Notes under the pieces: model-generated | The model's database searches: none | The model's input: the letters and a program-made list of their open reading frames with translations, nothing else | What the model was told of the DNA's origin: nothing | In this document: positions 31,621-37,634 of the stretch, one piece after another | Position numbering within the stretch: position 1 is the stretch's first letter | How the letters are laid out: every line of letters begins with the position of its first letter | Source: a virus | Length of the DNA: 47,338 nt | Virus record (IMG/VR): IMGVR_UViG_3300024265_000085 | Location: 1 to 47,338 of that record | Strand: one strand, 5' to 3' | Program-made: the position numbers and the translations under genes

Positions 31621-32392
31621 GCGCAACCCTCTCAAATGAAGTAGCAAAAACGTATGGATTACCCCACACATAATGAGGCAACCCCTTGTGTTCTCTGGTT
31701 TCAGTTCCTTCCGCCCAGGGGTATGATTCATAGAAAACGATCTTGCCTTTGTGGTAGCGGGGCTTTGGTTTGGAGTAGCAGGAGTCCCAGACTAATATGA
31801 AATTATCTCGGCATACTTTCATCCGCACATCTAATGATGGAGTACGGAAATCTTCAGCAATGCCTTCAGCCCGTGCGTCATAGCAACTTATTTCCTGCAC
31901 CCGCTCCACGCCAACACCTGTAACCTTGAGCCATGTACGGGCAGCCCATTTGGGCATGTGGATGGAGGGACGTTTGCGATAAGTCATTCTAACTATTGTT
32001 TCCGTCCGCCAATCTTCTCGATGTAAAAACTGTCCATCTTCCCCCTCAAACGGATCGGGGCATGTCGCCACGTATTTAGGGCCGACGACATGAGAATCGG
32101 TCCTCCCCCACCATTTACCCTTTTCGGTATGTCCTAAATCCCACCACGTCTCGCGCACGTAAATCAAATCTCCGGGGGAGCCGAGAGGGTTAAGAAACGC
32201 CCCAAGTGCCGCGCCGTCGCATTGCGCCCACCACCGGCCTGACAAGTCCATCTTCCAGTTGTGAGCATCCAGCCATGCGCCTCGCCTGTGTGCATCGTAT
32301 AACTTAGTGAACGGCCTGCGGGTTTGGGTTTTGCGCCCTTCCAGTATAGCCTTATTCATTGCGGGATTGAAAAGGGCAGGTATTTCTTTCAT
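31613..32392 (-). CDS. ASCH/PUA-like phage protein
   Basis: The ATG at 32392 follows GGAGGTGGGGG. The 259-aa product has the known phage pattern: N-terminal PAMNKAILEGRKTQTRRPF, then GSPGDLIYVRETWWD, KRPSIHMPKWAARTWLKVTG, GVERVQEISCYDARAEGIAE, and NPYVFATSFERV at the end. This fits the ASCH/PUA-like fold that binds RNA. The target is unknown. The complete pattern and length support an intact gene. Confidence 0.78.
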   Translation of the reverse strand: MKEIPALFNPAMNKAILEGRKTQTRRPFTKLYDAHRRGAWLDAHNWKMDLSGRWWAQCDGAALGAFLNPLGSPGDLIYVRETWWDLGHTEKGKWWGRTDSHVVGPKYVATCPDPFEGEDGQFLHREDWRTETIVRMTYRKRPSIHMPKWAARTWLKVTGVGVERVQEISCYDARAEGIAEDFRTPSLDVRMKVCRDNFILVWDSCYSKPKPRYHKGKIVFYESYPWAEGTETREHKGLPHYVWGNPYVFATSFERVAHE

Positions 32393-32423
32393 CCCCCACC
32401 TCCCATAGAATAGTTTGTTCCCA

Positions 32424-32852
32424 TTATTCTTTCACCTTTAATAGTTCTGGATTCTGCCATTTATTGCCGATGACCTTTACATGCTCCCACCACCCTTGCA
32501 AAACAAATAGGGCTGTTCTGTGTTCTCGGTGCTTAATCCATTTGCCCCAGAAACATCCATCCTCGTATACTATTTCCATGATTTTTCCGCCATCCTCATA
32601 AAACAAATCCCCTTCCCATATCTTCTGCCCTTCCGGGTATTCCTCGGTTCTCTTGCAGTCACGGAGGCCGGTGTACATACCTACTGTTTCGGGGACGACG
32701 GGAATAAAGCGTATTAAAAGCGGCACATATTTTGCACACCTGTCGTCAATAATAACATGGAGTATTTCACCATTGAAATTATAGGTTACGTAATATCCGT
32801 AAACCCATTCTCCATTATTTGCTCGTTGTCCTCTGAATTCAACTTGCCGCAT
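32424..32852 (-). CDS. YopX-like protein 2
   Basis: ATG 32852 opens MRQVEFRGQRANNGEWVYGY, the standard YopX start (FRGQ...G-x-W-V-Y-G). It continues with VVPETVGMYTGLRDCKR, IWEGDLFYEDGGKIMEIVYE and a C-terminal strand region; 142 aa in all. A longer frame reaches upstream without a better start. It overlaps the end of the HNH gene by 14 bases. Function unknown; likely an early protein. Confidence 0.8.
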   Translation of the reverse strand: MRQVEFRGQRANNGEWVYGYYVTYNFNGEILHVIIDDRCAKYVPLLIRFIPVVPETVGMYTGLRDCKRTEEYPEGQKIWEGDLFYEDGGKIMEIVYEDGCFWGKWIKHREHRTALFVLQGWWEHVKVIGNKWQNPELLKVKE

Positions 32853-33249
32853 GTTGCTTCCGCCTTTCCATGTAGTTTCTTTGTTGTGCTCTACGGCATA
32901 TACGACATGACCGCCACCCATTAGGGCATATATAGGTTGTTTCAGCAGTGTAAACATGCCCTTGTGGGCACGCGAGGATTTTTCGACGACAATCATACAG
33001 TTGATGGCAAGACGTACATAGTGTAAGCCAGTCGCTTGCAATCCGTAAGTATTCACCGCTTATATTTGCCATTTCAAGTCGTGAGACATCGGGCGGCTTT
33101 TTGTTGCAATGCTCGCACCGTTCTTTTGTGCCGACATATTTTCGCGCCCAATGATGTTTGGCGTCATACCCTGCATCGTCCCCCTTCCATGCTCGGCTTT
33201 TTGAGCCGAGTTGCCCCGCCAACAGCTTGCTTAACCACAATCTACTCAT
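32839..33249 (-). CDS. HNH-like protein 3 with extra zinc motif
   Basis: ATG 33249 starts MSRLWLSKLLAGQLGSKSRA, a basic helix. It is followed by WARKYVGTKERCEHCNKKPP, DWLTLCTSCHQLYDCRR (HNH-type CxxC pairs and H) and a second module ACPQGH...CPNGWRSCRICRRA. The central HNH His/Asn is degenerate (SRLEMANISGEYLRI), so nuclease activity is uncertain. Such proteins occur among small phage accessory genes. It overlaps the preceding gene by four bases (ATGA). Confidence 0.65.
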   Translation of the reverse strand: MSRLWLSKLLAGQLGSKSRAWKGDDAGYDAKHHWARKYVGTKERCEHCNKKPPDVSRLEMANISGEYLRIASDWLTLCTSCHQLYDCRRKILACPQGHVYTAETTYICPNGWRSCRICRRAQQRNYMERRKQHAAS

Positions 33250-33425
33250 TCTTTCACCTGGATTAAAATTCCTTCCCCACGGGCAGGGCAGTCGGAGGGA
33301 ATTTGTGTACAGCCTGTTGAGGTTGAAGGACACATCAATATCGCCAATGAACATTGTCGCTCATATGTCCAATATGGACAGCCCACTACCTTCTCGTCGT
33401 CTATTTCTGGGTTGTACTCTTTCAT
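33246..33425 (-). CDS. 59-aa Cys-rich protein
   Basis: ATG 33425 gives MKEYNPEIDDEKVVGCPYWT..., with six Cys in 59 residues (GCPYWTYERQC, LMCPSTSTGC, SDC) in a spacing that could hold one or two zinc ions. No family recognised. It overlaps neighbours on both sides, so it is probably coupled. Confidence 0.6.
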   Translation of the reverse strand: MKEYNPEIDDEKVVGCPYWTYERQCSLAILMCPSTSTGCTQIPSDCPARGEGILIQVKE

Positions 33426-33637
33426 TTTACAGTCTCCTGTGGAATACATAGTTCTTGGCCTCTCCTCCAATAACCACGCCGGAAAGCAACATCCGTTCTT
33501 TTTGCTACATAGTCAAGAATCTGACCTGTAGTGATGTTGCCGTTATTAATTGCGACTCCTAATGATATCAAATCGGTCACACCTTCCACTGTAGAATTTC
33601 GAGAGATAGCTTCGTAGTCGTTTGTTTTGGGATACAT
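33422..33637 (-). CDS. 71-aa hypothetical protein behind the 33.65-kb attenuator
   Basis: ATG 33637 has CAGGAG upstream. The sequence, MYPKTNDYEAISRNSTVEGV ... NGNITTGQILDYVAKR, is soluble and helical, and its basic C-terminus (RRGYWRRGQELC) suggests nucleic-acid contact. It is the first gene after the large terminator stem at 33652-33736, so it would be read only when that terminator is bypassed. Confidence 0.65.
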   Translation of the reverse strand: MYPKTNDYEAISRNSTVEGVTDLISLGVAINNGNITTGQILDYVAKRTDVAFRRGYWRRGQELCIPQETVK

Positions 33638-33651
33638 TTTACAGTCTCCTG

Positions 33652-33783
33652 TTAAAAAAGGGGCAGGCGGTTCAAGTCGCTAAACTTTAATGCCGTAGCA
33701 ATCCGACATCCCGCCAACGCCTTCGGACGCCTGCCCTTTATTCTATTATCAATAAACGAGAAGCGGGCAGGAGTTAAACCTGC
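33652..33783 (-). promoter_or_regulatory. Three-state attenuator-like leader
   Basis: On the leftward strand, arm b GGGCAGGCG (33736-33728) and arm c CGCCTGCCC (33669-33661) make a 9-pair stem, then C and six T: an intrinsic terminator. Upstream, arm a CCTGCCC (33771-33765) can instead pair with GGGCAGG of arm b. Further upstream GCAGG-TTTAACT-CCTGC (33783-33767) can occupy arm a. So terminator, antiterminator and anti-antiterminator are all visible. Confidence 0.7.
33661..33736 (-). ncRNA. Candidate 76-nt three-way-junction RNA
   Basis: Inside the 9-pair closing stem the leftward transcript can form two further hairpins: TCCGA/TCGGA (33727-33702 region) and TTGCTA/TAGCGA (33701-33677 region, one G-U). 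The whole is tRNA-sized with a 3' T-tract, but it lacks a proper T-loop and anticodon arm, so it is not a tRNA. It could be a ligand-sensing aptamer or just a branched terminator. Prediction by eye only. Confidence 0.45.
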
Positions 33784-33965
33784 TAAACTGCAATTCTAAC
33801 ACTCCTGTCAATTCAGGACTTACGCCGGTTCGATACAATGAGCTATGACAGCCCTTTATCCTATGCCAGCAGTAGGGACCACCGAAAGGGCCATTACCCC
33901 TTTCACGTTACAGTTCTGCCCCGTCTCAGCGTTTCACACACGCCGCCGCTTCTCGTATTCACTTG
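33784..33965 (-). other. Noncoding leader region with hairpins
   Basis: This stretch between the gene at 33966 and the attenuator has no convincing long gene. It holds a perfect hairpin GAAAGGG/CCCTTTC with a 7-base loop (33884-33904) and TCCTG/CAGGA (about 33806-33821). A possible 12-codon leader ORF starts in the first hairpin's loop (33894-33856). Open frames on the other strand lack ribosome sites. Confidence 0.5.
33856..33894 (-). CDS. Possible 12-aa leader peptide
   Basis: ATG 33894 with AAAGGGG just upstream encodes MALSVVPTAGIG. Its ribosome site and start codon lie in the stem and loop of the perfect hairpin 33884-33904, so initiation would be gated by that hairpin. It ends about 70 bases before the attenuator arms. 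This is very short and could be chance. Confidence 0.25.
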   Translation of the reverse strand: MALSVVPTAGIG

Positions 33966-34217
33966 TCAATGCTCCAGTGCTTCAAAGTCATGGGCGAATA
34001 CGGCAGGGTGGCAAGGGTATTGCCTACCATGCGCATTGGTTATAATCCAATCTCCATCCTGTACGTGTAATTCGCCTTCCAAATAACGAATAACAGGGTG
34101 GTTGCCCATGCTGGGGCTGTTTTTGTCCAGTGCTGTTACGACAACGCCCTCCGGTAAAGGTTCGCCTGCCACAAATTGCACGGCATCCACAATCTCTATT
34201 TTTCGTCTGTATCGCAC
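33966..34217 (-). CDS. Small phage protein of the GDWII family
   Basis: This 83-aa protein shows a pattern I know from many tailed phages: N-terminal MRYRRKIEIVDAVQFVAGEP, then IRYLEGELHVQDGDWIITNA, then HGRQYPCHPAVFAHDFEAL. The GDWII-x-x-x-x-G-x-x-YPC-x-P-x-x-F core is well kept. Function is unknown in all phages I can recall. ATG 34217 follows TTGGAG right after a strong terminator with eight T (34233-34282). Confidence 0.8.
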   Translation of the reverse strand: MRYRRKIEIVDAVQFVAGEPLPEGVVVTALDKNSPSMGNHPVIRYLEGELHVQDGDWIITNAHGRQYPCHPAVFAHDFEALEH

Positions 34218-34232
34218 TTCATTTCACTCCAA

Positions 34233-34282
34233 TAAAAAAAACCGTCCCATACGAGAGCTTCGGGGAACTCGCAGCAGGACGG
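34233..34282 (-). terminator. Attenuator-type intrinsic terminator with alternative pairing
   Basis: CCGTCC (34282-34277) pairs with GGACGG (34247-34242), with an inner GAGTTC/GAAGCTC hairpin, followed by eight T, a very strong terminator only 15 bases before the next ATG. Its inner CCGAAGCT (34263-34256) is the exact complement of AGCTTCGG at 34311-34304 upstream in the same leader, an 8-pair alternative that would break the terminator. A short ORF (34319-34284) covers the upstream partner. Confidence 0.75.
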
Positions 34283-34283
34283 C

Positions 34284-34319
34284 TCAAAACAAAACTGATC
34301 TGTCCGAAGCTTTTGGCAT
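34284..34319 (-). CDS. Possible 11-aa leader peptide of the 34.3-kb attenuator
   Basis: ATG 34319 encodes MPKASDRSVLF and stops two bases before the terminator stem. Codons 4-6 overlap AGCTTCGG, the antiterminator arm, so a ribosome on it would favour the terminator. The ribosome site is weak (AAAAGG, rather far). Real function is uncertain. Confidence 0.3.
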   Translation of the reverse strand: MPKASDRSVLF

Positions 34320-34403
34320 AGTGAAAAAACCTTTTGCCGCTCTTAACGGCTTCTCATAGTACACCTCCTGTTTACGCGTTAAACAAATAAGGGTACTTGT
34401 CAG

Positions 34404-34437
34404 ATTATACATTACACTATTTTTTCCCAAAAGTCAA
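34404..34437 (-). promoter_or_regulatory. Leftward promoter before the 34.3-kb leader
   Basis: A perfect TATAAT (34409-34404) lies on the leftward strand. The -35 is either TTTTGG at 17 bases or TTGACT (34437-34432) at 22 bases; alternatively TTGACT with 17 bases to TAATGT (34414-34409). The start near 34397 would give a leader of about 170 nt running into the strong terminator at 34233-34282. Confidence 0.6.
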
Positions 34438-34937
34438 GTAGAATCTGAAATTTCTTTTTCGATCTCATCAACCAGCCCCGACCTCATTTCGCACCGCAGT
34501 TTTATCATCGCACTGTGATCTGTTTGCTCGTAGACTTTCCACATGCCGCCGTATGTTTCGGTGACATTTAGTTTCATCGACTCAATCGCCTCCCCCATAG
34601 CAACGCCTCTTGCTGGAATCACGGGGGCGAAATAACCAGCCTGCAATTTTGTCAGCCCACCGCCTTCGTAGAAAAGAAATACAGTCGGTTCGGGTTGTTC
34701 GACCTTAGCTCGCTGCCGCATGTTATGAACACGCAATAAATCATTGAGTTTTTTGGCAGGAGGTTTACTAAAGTCACTGGATTTCTTGGCCTCGTCAATC
34801 GCCCTCTTAACATTTTCCTCGTTATCGTAGATACTTATTACCCCACACCAGAAATTAGTCTCGGCGTCTGTTGGCCTCCAATTTGTCCATAGTTGCTCCA
34901 TGTAGGTCACGCACGCTCTTGCATCAATTTGGTTCAT
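34434..34937 (-). CDS. Possible replication loader-type protein
   Basis: ATG 34937 overlaps the previous TGA. The 167-aa product begins MNQIDARACVTYMEQLWTNW, followed by a pattern of helices ending DEAKKSSDFSKPPAKKLNDL. A first helical domain where a Trp-rich helix is followed by AIDEAKKSSDFSKPP resembles the N-terminal domain of phage helicase-loader or lambda P-like proteins (..AI....S..FPP....). It is directly paired with the 84-aa gene 34934-35188. The resemblance is modest; no ATPase motif is present. Confidence 0.45.
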   Translation of the reverse strand: MNQIDARACVTYMEQLWTNWRPTDAETNFWCGVISIYDNEENVKRAIDEAKKSSDFSKPPAKKLNDLLRVHNMRQRAKVEQPEPTVFLFYEGGGLTKLQAGYFAPVIPARGVAMGEAIESMKLNVTETYGGMWKVYEQTDHSAMIKLRCEMRSGLVDEIEKEISDST

Positions 34938-35188
34938 GGCAATAGTCCTTCCGCTTTCTTTCTGTCTATTCTGGCCCATTTATCTTGCGATGTTTCGGGC
35001 TTGGGATGTTTGTGCATGTTATTGCGCCATATTTTTATTGCCGAAACAAGATTGGTAATGGGCAATCCGTTGCCCCGCACCCATCCCTGTGCATTGTAAT
35101 GGTTAAAGAATTCTTCCGCGTCGCCTTCTGTCATGCCTACTATAAAGGCGGCATCCATTGTTTCTTTTTCGGTGAATTGCTTATTCAT
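34934..35188 (-). CDS. 84-aa protein resembling the C-terminal segment of phage replication initiators
   Basis: The segment EEFFNHYNAQGWVRGNGLPI TN..SAIKIW (split here by a space) matches the F-x-x-x-Y-x-x-x-G-W-x-x-G-x-x-x-x-x-x-W-x-x-A-x-x-x-W pattern found at the end of many phage replication and DnaA/DnaD-like helix-turn-helix proteins. As a free-standing gene it is short, so it may be an accessory to initiation. It is the upstream partner of 34434-34937. Confidence 0.5.
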   Translation of the reverse strand: MNKQFTEKETMDAAFIVGMTEGDAEEFFNHYNAQGWVRGNGLPITNLVSAIKIWRNNMHKHPKPETSQDKWARIDRKKAEGLLP

Positions 35189-35444
35189 GTTGTTGTCCTG
35201 TAGATATTTCTATCAACTATTCTTTGCCCGCACTGACTTCTACTAAATAACCATAGACCAGGCCTAATGGGGTAAGCCCCTATCCCTGCCTTTTCGGTCG
35301 TGAGGGTTAAAGCTATTGATTTCAAACCCTTGGTTTAAGACTGTAAATAAGATTTCTGCCGTTGTGTACCCCAAGTGGCCGGACAATCGGTGGGGTTAGC
35401 CCACATCACACCCGATTCGCCTGTGTCGTCCAATTTCCATCTTA
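35189..35444 (-). other. 256-base noncoding region with stem-loops
   Basis: No supported gene lies between the MT-A70 gene and the 84-aa gene. The stretch holds GGGTT/AACCC with a long AT loop (about 35308-35334), GGGG-CTTA-CCCC (about 35269-35280) and a GC-rich inverted segment near 35390-35400. No T-run terminator or -35/-10 pair was found. It could be a leader RNA or an origin for the adjoining initiator-like genes. Confidence 0.45.
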
Positions 35445-36002
35445 TTAGCCTTTAGTCTTTTTCTCACTATTTATCAATTCGATATCACTGTCTACCTCGT
35501 TGCCCCACACGTCCCAGCCCTCTTCTTTCTGGAATAATCCGCCAATAGGACGGGCAAACATCTCCAATTTTGCACAATCCGGGAACCATTTATTCAACCA
35601 ATGGCGGACTATAAAAGGTTTCTCACTATGTCTACTCTTTTGAACCGTAAAAATCGATGCTATCCGGTTTTTCGGTAGCGGCGGGCTAAATTTCCCCCTC
35701 TTCCCTACCAGCAACAACTCATGTTGCCCCAAAAACCAGTAACCCATCCCACTGTAGCCCTTGTCCCATATCGCGTGCGTAACATACGTAAACCCCCACG
35801 CTCGCATTACATCGATAGCTTCAAGCAGTTTGGGTGCTGTCGCCCACAGATATAAAACAGAATCGCCGGAAGCAGGCACAGCAAGGGACACCAATTCTCC
35901 TTGCGTCATTGTGGGATACTTGTCTTCAATAGCCGTTTTCTTCTTGCAAGCGAAATCGTATTTCCACGGTGGGTCAGCATAGATTACTTGGTACTTCTTC
36001 AT
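35445..36002 (-). CDS. MT-A70 family adenine-N6 methyltransferase
   Basis: I chose ATG 36002 (MKKYQVIYADPPWKYDFACK). DPPW (residues 9-12) is the catalytic motif of MT-A70 enzymes, which transfer methyl from SAM to adenine N6 in DNA or RNA. LYLWATAPKLLEAIDVMRAW, GYWFLGQHELLLVGKRG and EKPFIVRHWLNKWFPDCAKLEMFAR complete the fold; the length (185 aa) is right for the phage forms. The gene is behind a terminator and a 36-aa leader ORF. Likely role: protection from host restriction or regulation. Confidence 0.88.
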   Translation of the reverse strand: MKKYQVIYADPPWKYDFACKKKTAIEDKYPTMTQGELVSLAVPASGDSVLYLWATAPKLLEAIDVMRAWGFTYVTHAIWDKGYSGMGYWFLGQHELLLVGKRGKFSPPLPKNRIASIFTVQKSRHSEKPFIVRHWLNKWFPDCAKLEMFARPIGGLFQKEEGWDVWGNEVDSDIELINSEKKTKG

Positions 36003-36109
36003 CCCCGCCCCCGGACATAAAAAATTCCCGAAACAGGAGGACAAACGACGAAATTTGCCCTGCTACGGGAATTTGAACTACTAAGCAATATGTACCGTCG
36101 TTTATCCAT
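35999..36109 (-). CDS. Possible 36-aa leader ORF upstream of the methyltransferase
   Basis: ATG 36109, with CAGGAAATG, opens MDKRRYILLSSSNSRSRANF... and reads through the whole terminator to a TGA that overlaps the methyltransferase ATG (ATGA). If translated, ribosomes would melt the terminator and couple translation to the methyltransferase. Its composition is unlike a folded protein, so a regulatory role is more likely than a product. Confidence 0.35.
   Translation of the reverse strand: MDKRRYILLSSSNSRSRANFVVCPPVSGIFYVRGRG
36016..36074 (-). terminator. Intrinsic terminator / attenuator before the MT-A70 gene
   Basis: AAATTCCCG (36074-36066) and CGGGAATTT (36030-36022) form a perfect 9-pair stem with an inner CAGG/CCTG, followed by a run of T. 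The loop contains CGTCGTTT (36050-36043), exactly complementary to AAACGACG (36103-36096) near the start of the same leader. These two pairings interleave, so they are mutually exclusive or form a pseudoknot. Confidence 0.7.
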
Positions 36110-36116
36110 TTCCTGC

Positions 36117-36145
36117 ACCTTACCCTATCTGCCTGTCCATGTCAA
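36117..36145 (-). promoter_or_regulatory. Leftward promoter before the MT-A70 leader
   Basis: A perfect -35 TTGACA (36145-36140), 17 bases, then a poor TAAGGT (36122-36117). The start would be near 36110, just at the leader ORF, and the terminator would end the RNA after about 95 nt. The weak -10 suggests an activator or low use. Confidence 0.5.
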
Positions 36146-36162
36146 CACTTTTTCTCACTATT

Positions 36163-36981
36163 TTAATCGTTAAATAAAATTTCTCTTATCCTTGCTTTGG
36201 TGATTGCGGGCCGTGCCCAAACCCTTTGAAATTGCTTCCATTCATTACTGGGAATATTGTTTGGCCCCCGCCATAGCATCGCACACGGCATAAACCCCGC
36301 TGTCCACGCCTCAAATAGTCTTTGCTCCGCCGCCGAAATAGTGTCTTTTGGCCCCCCGATCAAAACATAGCATCGTAGGTGACTGCGGGTGAAGTCTGCC
36401 ATTCTCAACATTCTCCCTGCCTCGATCAACGGCTCTAAATCGTCGGGCGTGTCGTAAGCAAAAAATATCTGCTTCGGCCTCACATTCCATAAAAGCTCTA
36501 TATGCCAGTGTTTAAGCCTTGCAGCCTCCAGCCCCCCCGATAGGTGGATGGGTTCTTTTTGACGGCCTAACATAGCGAATACGGCCCTTATGTGGGATTC
36601 TGAACATGCAAGGAGGTTGTTATCCTGCAACATCCATCCACCAGCTATCGAAAGCTCCCTAATAGCCCCTTCCCGTTTCCAAACATCACAGAACCAACAT
36701 TTATTCGGGCAACCTCTTGAGGTGATAGTATACCCCTCCCGCAAATACATACCGGGCACGAACTCGCCGCCGGGGTCGCCAACGGCAGGGCCGCCGATCT
36801 TGACGTTATAGTGCCGCCCCCATGCTTTCGCTAATTCTTCGGCTCTTGGCAGATCATATGTAAAAGTTACCGATATGTGTACTTGATCGAGTATTGGCAA
36901 TTCTTCTGGTGGTTCCCCAAAGAACGCTAACGGATCATCAGGTGAAGCGTTTGTCTTGCGCGGGAATACTCTGGCAATCAT
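36163..36981 (-). CDS. Phage radical SAM protein
   Basis: Residues about 85-100 contain ITSRGCPNKCWFCDVWKREG: the CxxxCxxC triad that binds the 4Fe-4S cluster. The N-terminal 80 residues (VHISVTFTYDLPRAEELAKA ... IGGPAVGDPGGEFVPG) resemble a vestigial Rossmann/B12-like lead domain. Barrel segments follow: HLSGGLEAARLKHWHIELLW, QIFFAYDTPDDLEPL and RCYVLIGGPKDT. 272 aa. The family occurs in environmental phages with unknown substrate; tRNA or nucleotide modification is a guess. It lies next to the methyltransferase. Confidence 0.82.
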   Translation of the reverse strand: MIARVFPRKTNASPDDPLAFFGEPPEELPILDQVHISVTFTYDLPRAEELAKAWGRHYNVKIGGPAVGDPGGEFVPGMYLREGYTITSRGCPNKCWFCDVWKREGAIRELSIAGGWMLQDNNLLACSESHIRAVFAMLGRQKEPIHLSGGLEAARLKHWHIELLWNVRPKQIFFAYDTPDDLEPLIEAGRMLRMADFTRSHLRCYVLIGGPKDTISAAEQRLFEAWTAGFMPCAMLWRGPNNIPSNEWKQFQRVWARPAITKARIREILFND

Positions 36982-37163
36982 CCCACCCCCTCATATACAG
37001 AATCTTTGTTTGGGAAATGTACGTCAAACCATATCTTGACATCGGTAGCGGTTTCGTCAAGAAACATAAGGAATTCAAAGTCTTTGATTCTTTGCTCCAT
37101 CGGGGTTAATGGTGGTTCAAGGGGGGTTCCTGTTACATCAAGCATTTTGGCTATGTGTTGCAT
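36978..37163 (-). CDS. 61-aa hypothetical protein
   Basis: ATG 37163 gives MQHIAKMLDVTGTPLEPPLT, then a helix (MEQRIKDFEFLMFLDETATD). A longer frame adds a Gly-rich start without a ribosome site. It overlaps the radical SAM gene's ATG (ATGA), so translation is probably coupled. No family recognised. Confidence 0.6.
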   Translation of the reverse strand: MQHIAKMLDVTGTPLEPPLTPMEQRIKDFEFLMFLDETATDVKIWFDVHFPNKDSVYEGVG

Positions 37164-37456
37164 TCCGCCTCCTCCCGTACAACATACCACTTGTCGCGTG
37201 AAAATGGGCTCATCTCATCGCGCACAGTTACGTCCTCTCCGATCAGCCCTAATGTCAATAGTACAAACACCGTAGACTTATGGAGTTTCTGGACAATTAT
37301 ATTGTCTGCGTCGTTCCATGATTGGGGGTTATGTTGTATGGATTTCTTCGTAAACAACTCGTATTGGCTATGAAATTTGTCCGAAGATTCGCCGATTATC
37401 GAGCCGTGACGCATTGCGTTCATAACCAATATTTGAGCGGAGGTTAATGTCTTCAT
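37151..37456 (-). CDS. 101-aa hypothetical protein
   Basis: ATG 37456 (MKTLTSAQILVMNAMRHGSI) has AGGGGGCGAG upstream. It is helical with a central stretch KFHSQYELFTKKSIQHNPQS and a helix (IIVQKLHKSTVFVLLTLGLI) that resembles a small winged-helix module, then an acidic-basic end. It could be a DNA-binding regulator. It lies 18 bases behind the T-run of the terminator at 37474-37511. Confidence 0.55.
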   Translation of the reverse strand: MKTLTSAQILVMNAMRHGSIIGESSDKFHSQYELFTKKSIQHNPQSWNDADNIIVQKLHKSTVFVLLTLGLIGEDVTVRDEMSPFSRDKWYVVREEAECNT

Positions 37457-37473
37457 CTCGCCCCCTGCGCAAG

Positions 37474-37511
37474 AAAAAGGGCTCCGGCCTGTTTGCACAA
37501 GCGGGAAGCCC
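37474..37511 (-). terminator. Intrinsic terminator before the gene at 37456
   Basis: GGGCTTC (37511-37505) pairs with GGAGCCC (37485-37479, one G-U), with an inner TGT/ACA hairpin, then five T. The promoter at 37606-37634 starts about 125 nt upstream, so the promoter-terminator pair makes a leader RNA. TGCGCAGGGG-like sequence flanks the leader on both sides. Confidence 0.65.
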
Positions 37512-37605
37512 AATTGTCTGCTCGCATGTCTGGTTGCAGGAGACGACACCCCTGCGCGAGACTATTAAACATAAATAGATTATTCAGTGTACCAGACATA
37601 TAAGT

Positions 37606-37634
37606 ATCCTAACCTATCTGATTGTTCTTGTCAA
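37606..37634 (-). promoter_or_regulatory. Leftward sigma70 promoter
   Basis: TTGACA (37634-37629), exactly 17 bases, TAGGAT (37611-37606) on the leftward strand: 6/6 and 4/6. It lies at the very end of the gene 38139-37609 and reads into the leader of the 37456 gene. Confidence 0.7.

Noticed and set aside
33661-33736. tRNA gene, because of tRNA size and GGTTCAAGTC on the opposite strand
   Set aside because: No canonical anticodon arm or T-arm in either orientation; the closing stem plus T-run fits a terminator better.
33838-34086. Rightward open frames over the 33.8-34.1 kb leader
   Set aside because: No ribosome sites and no protein-like composition; they overlap a supported leftward gene and hairpins.
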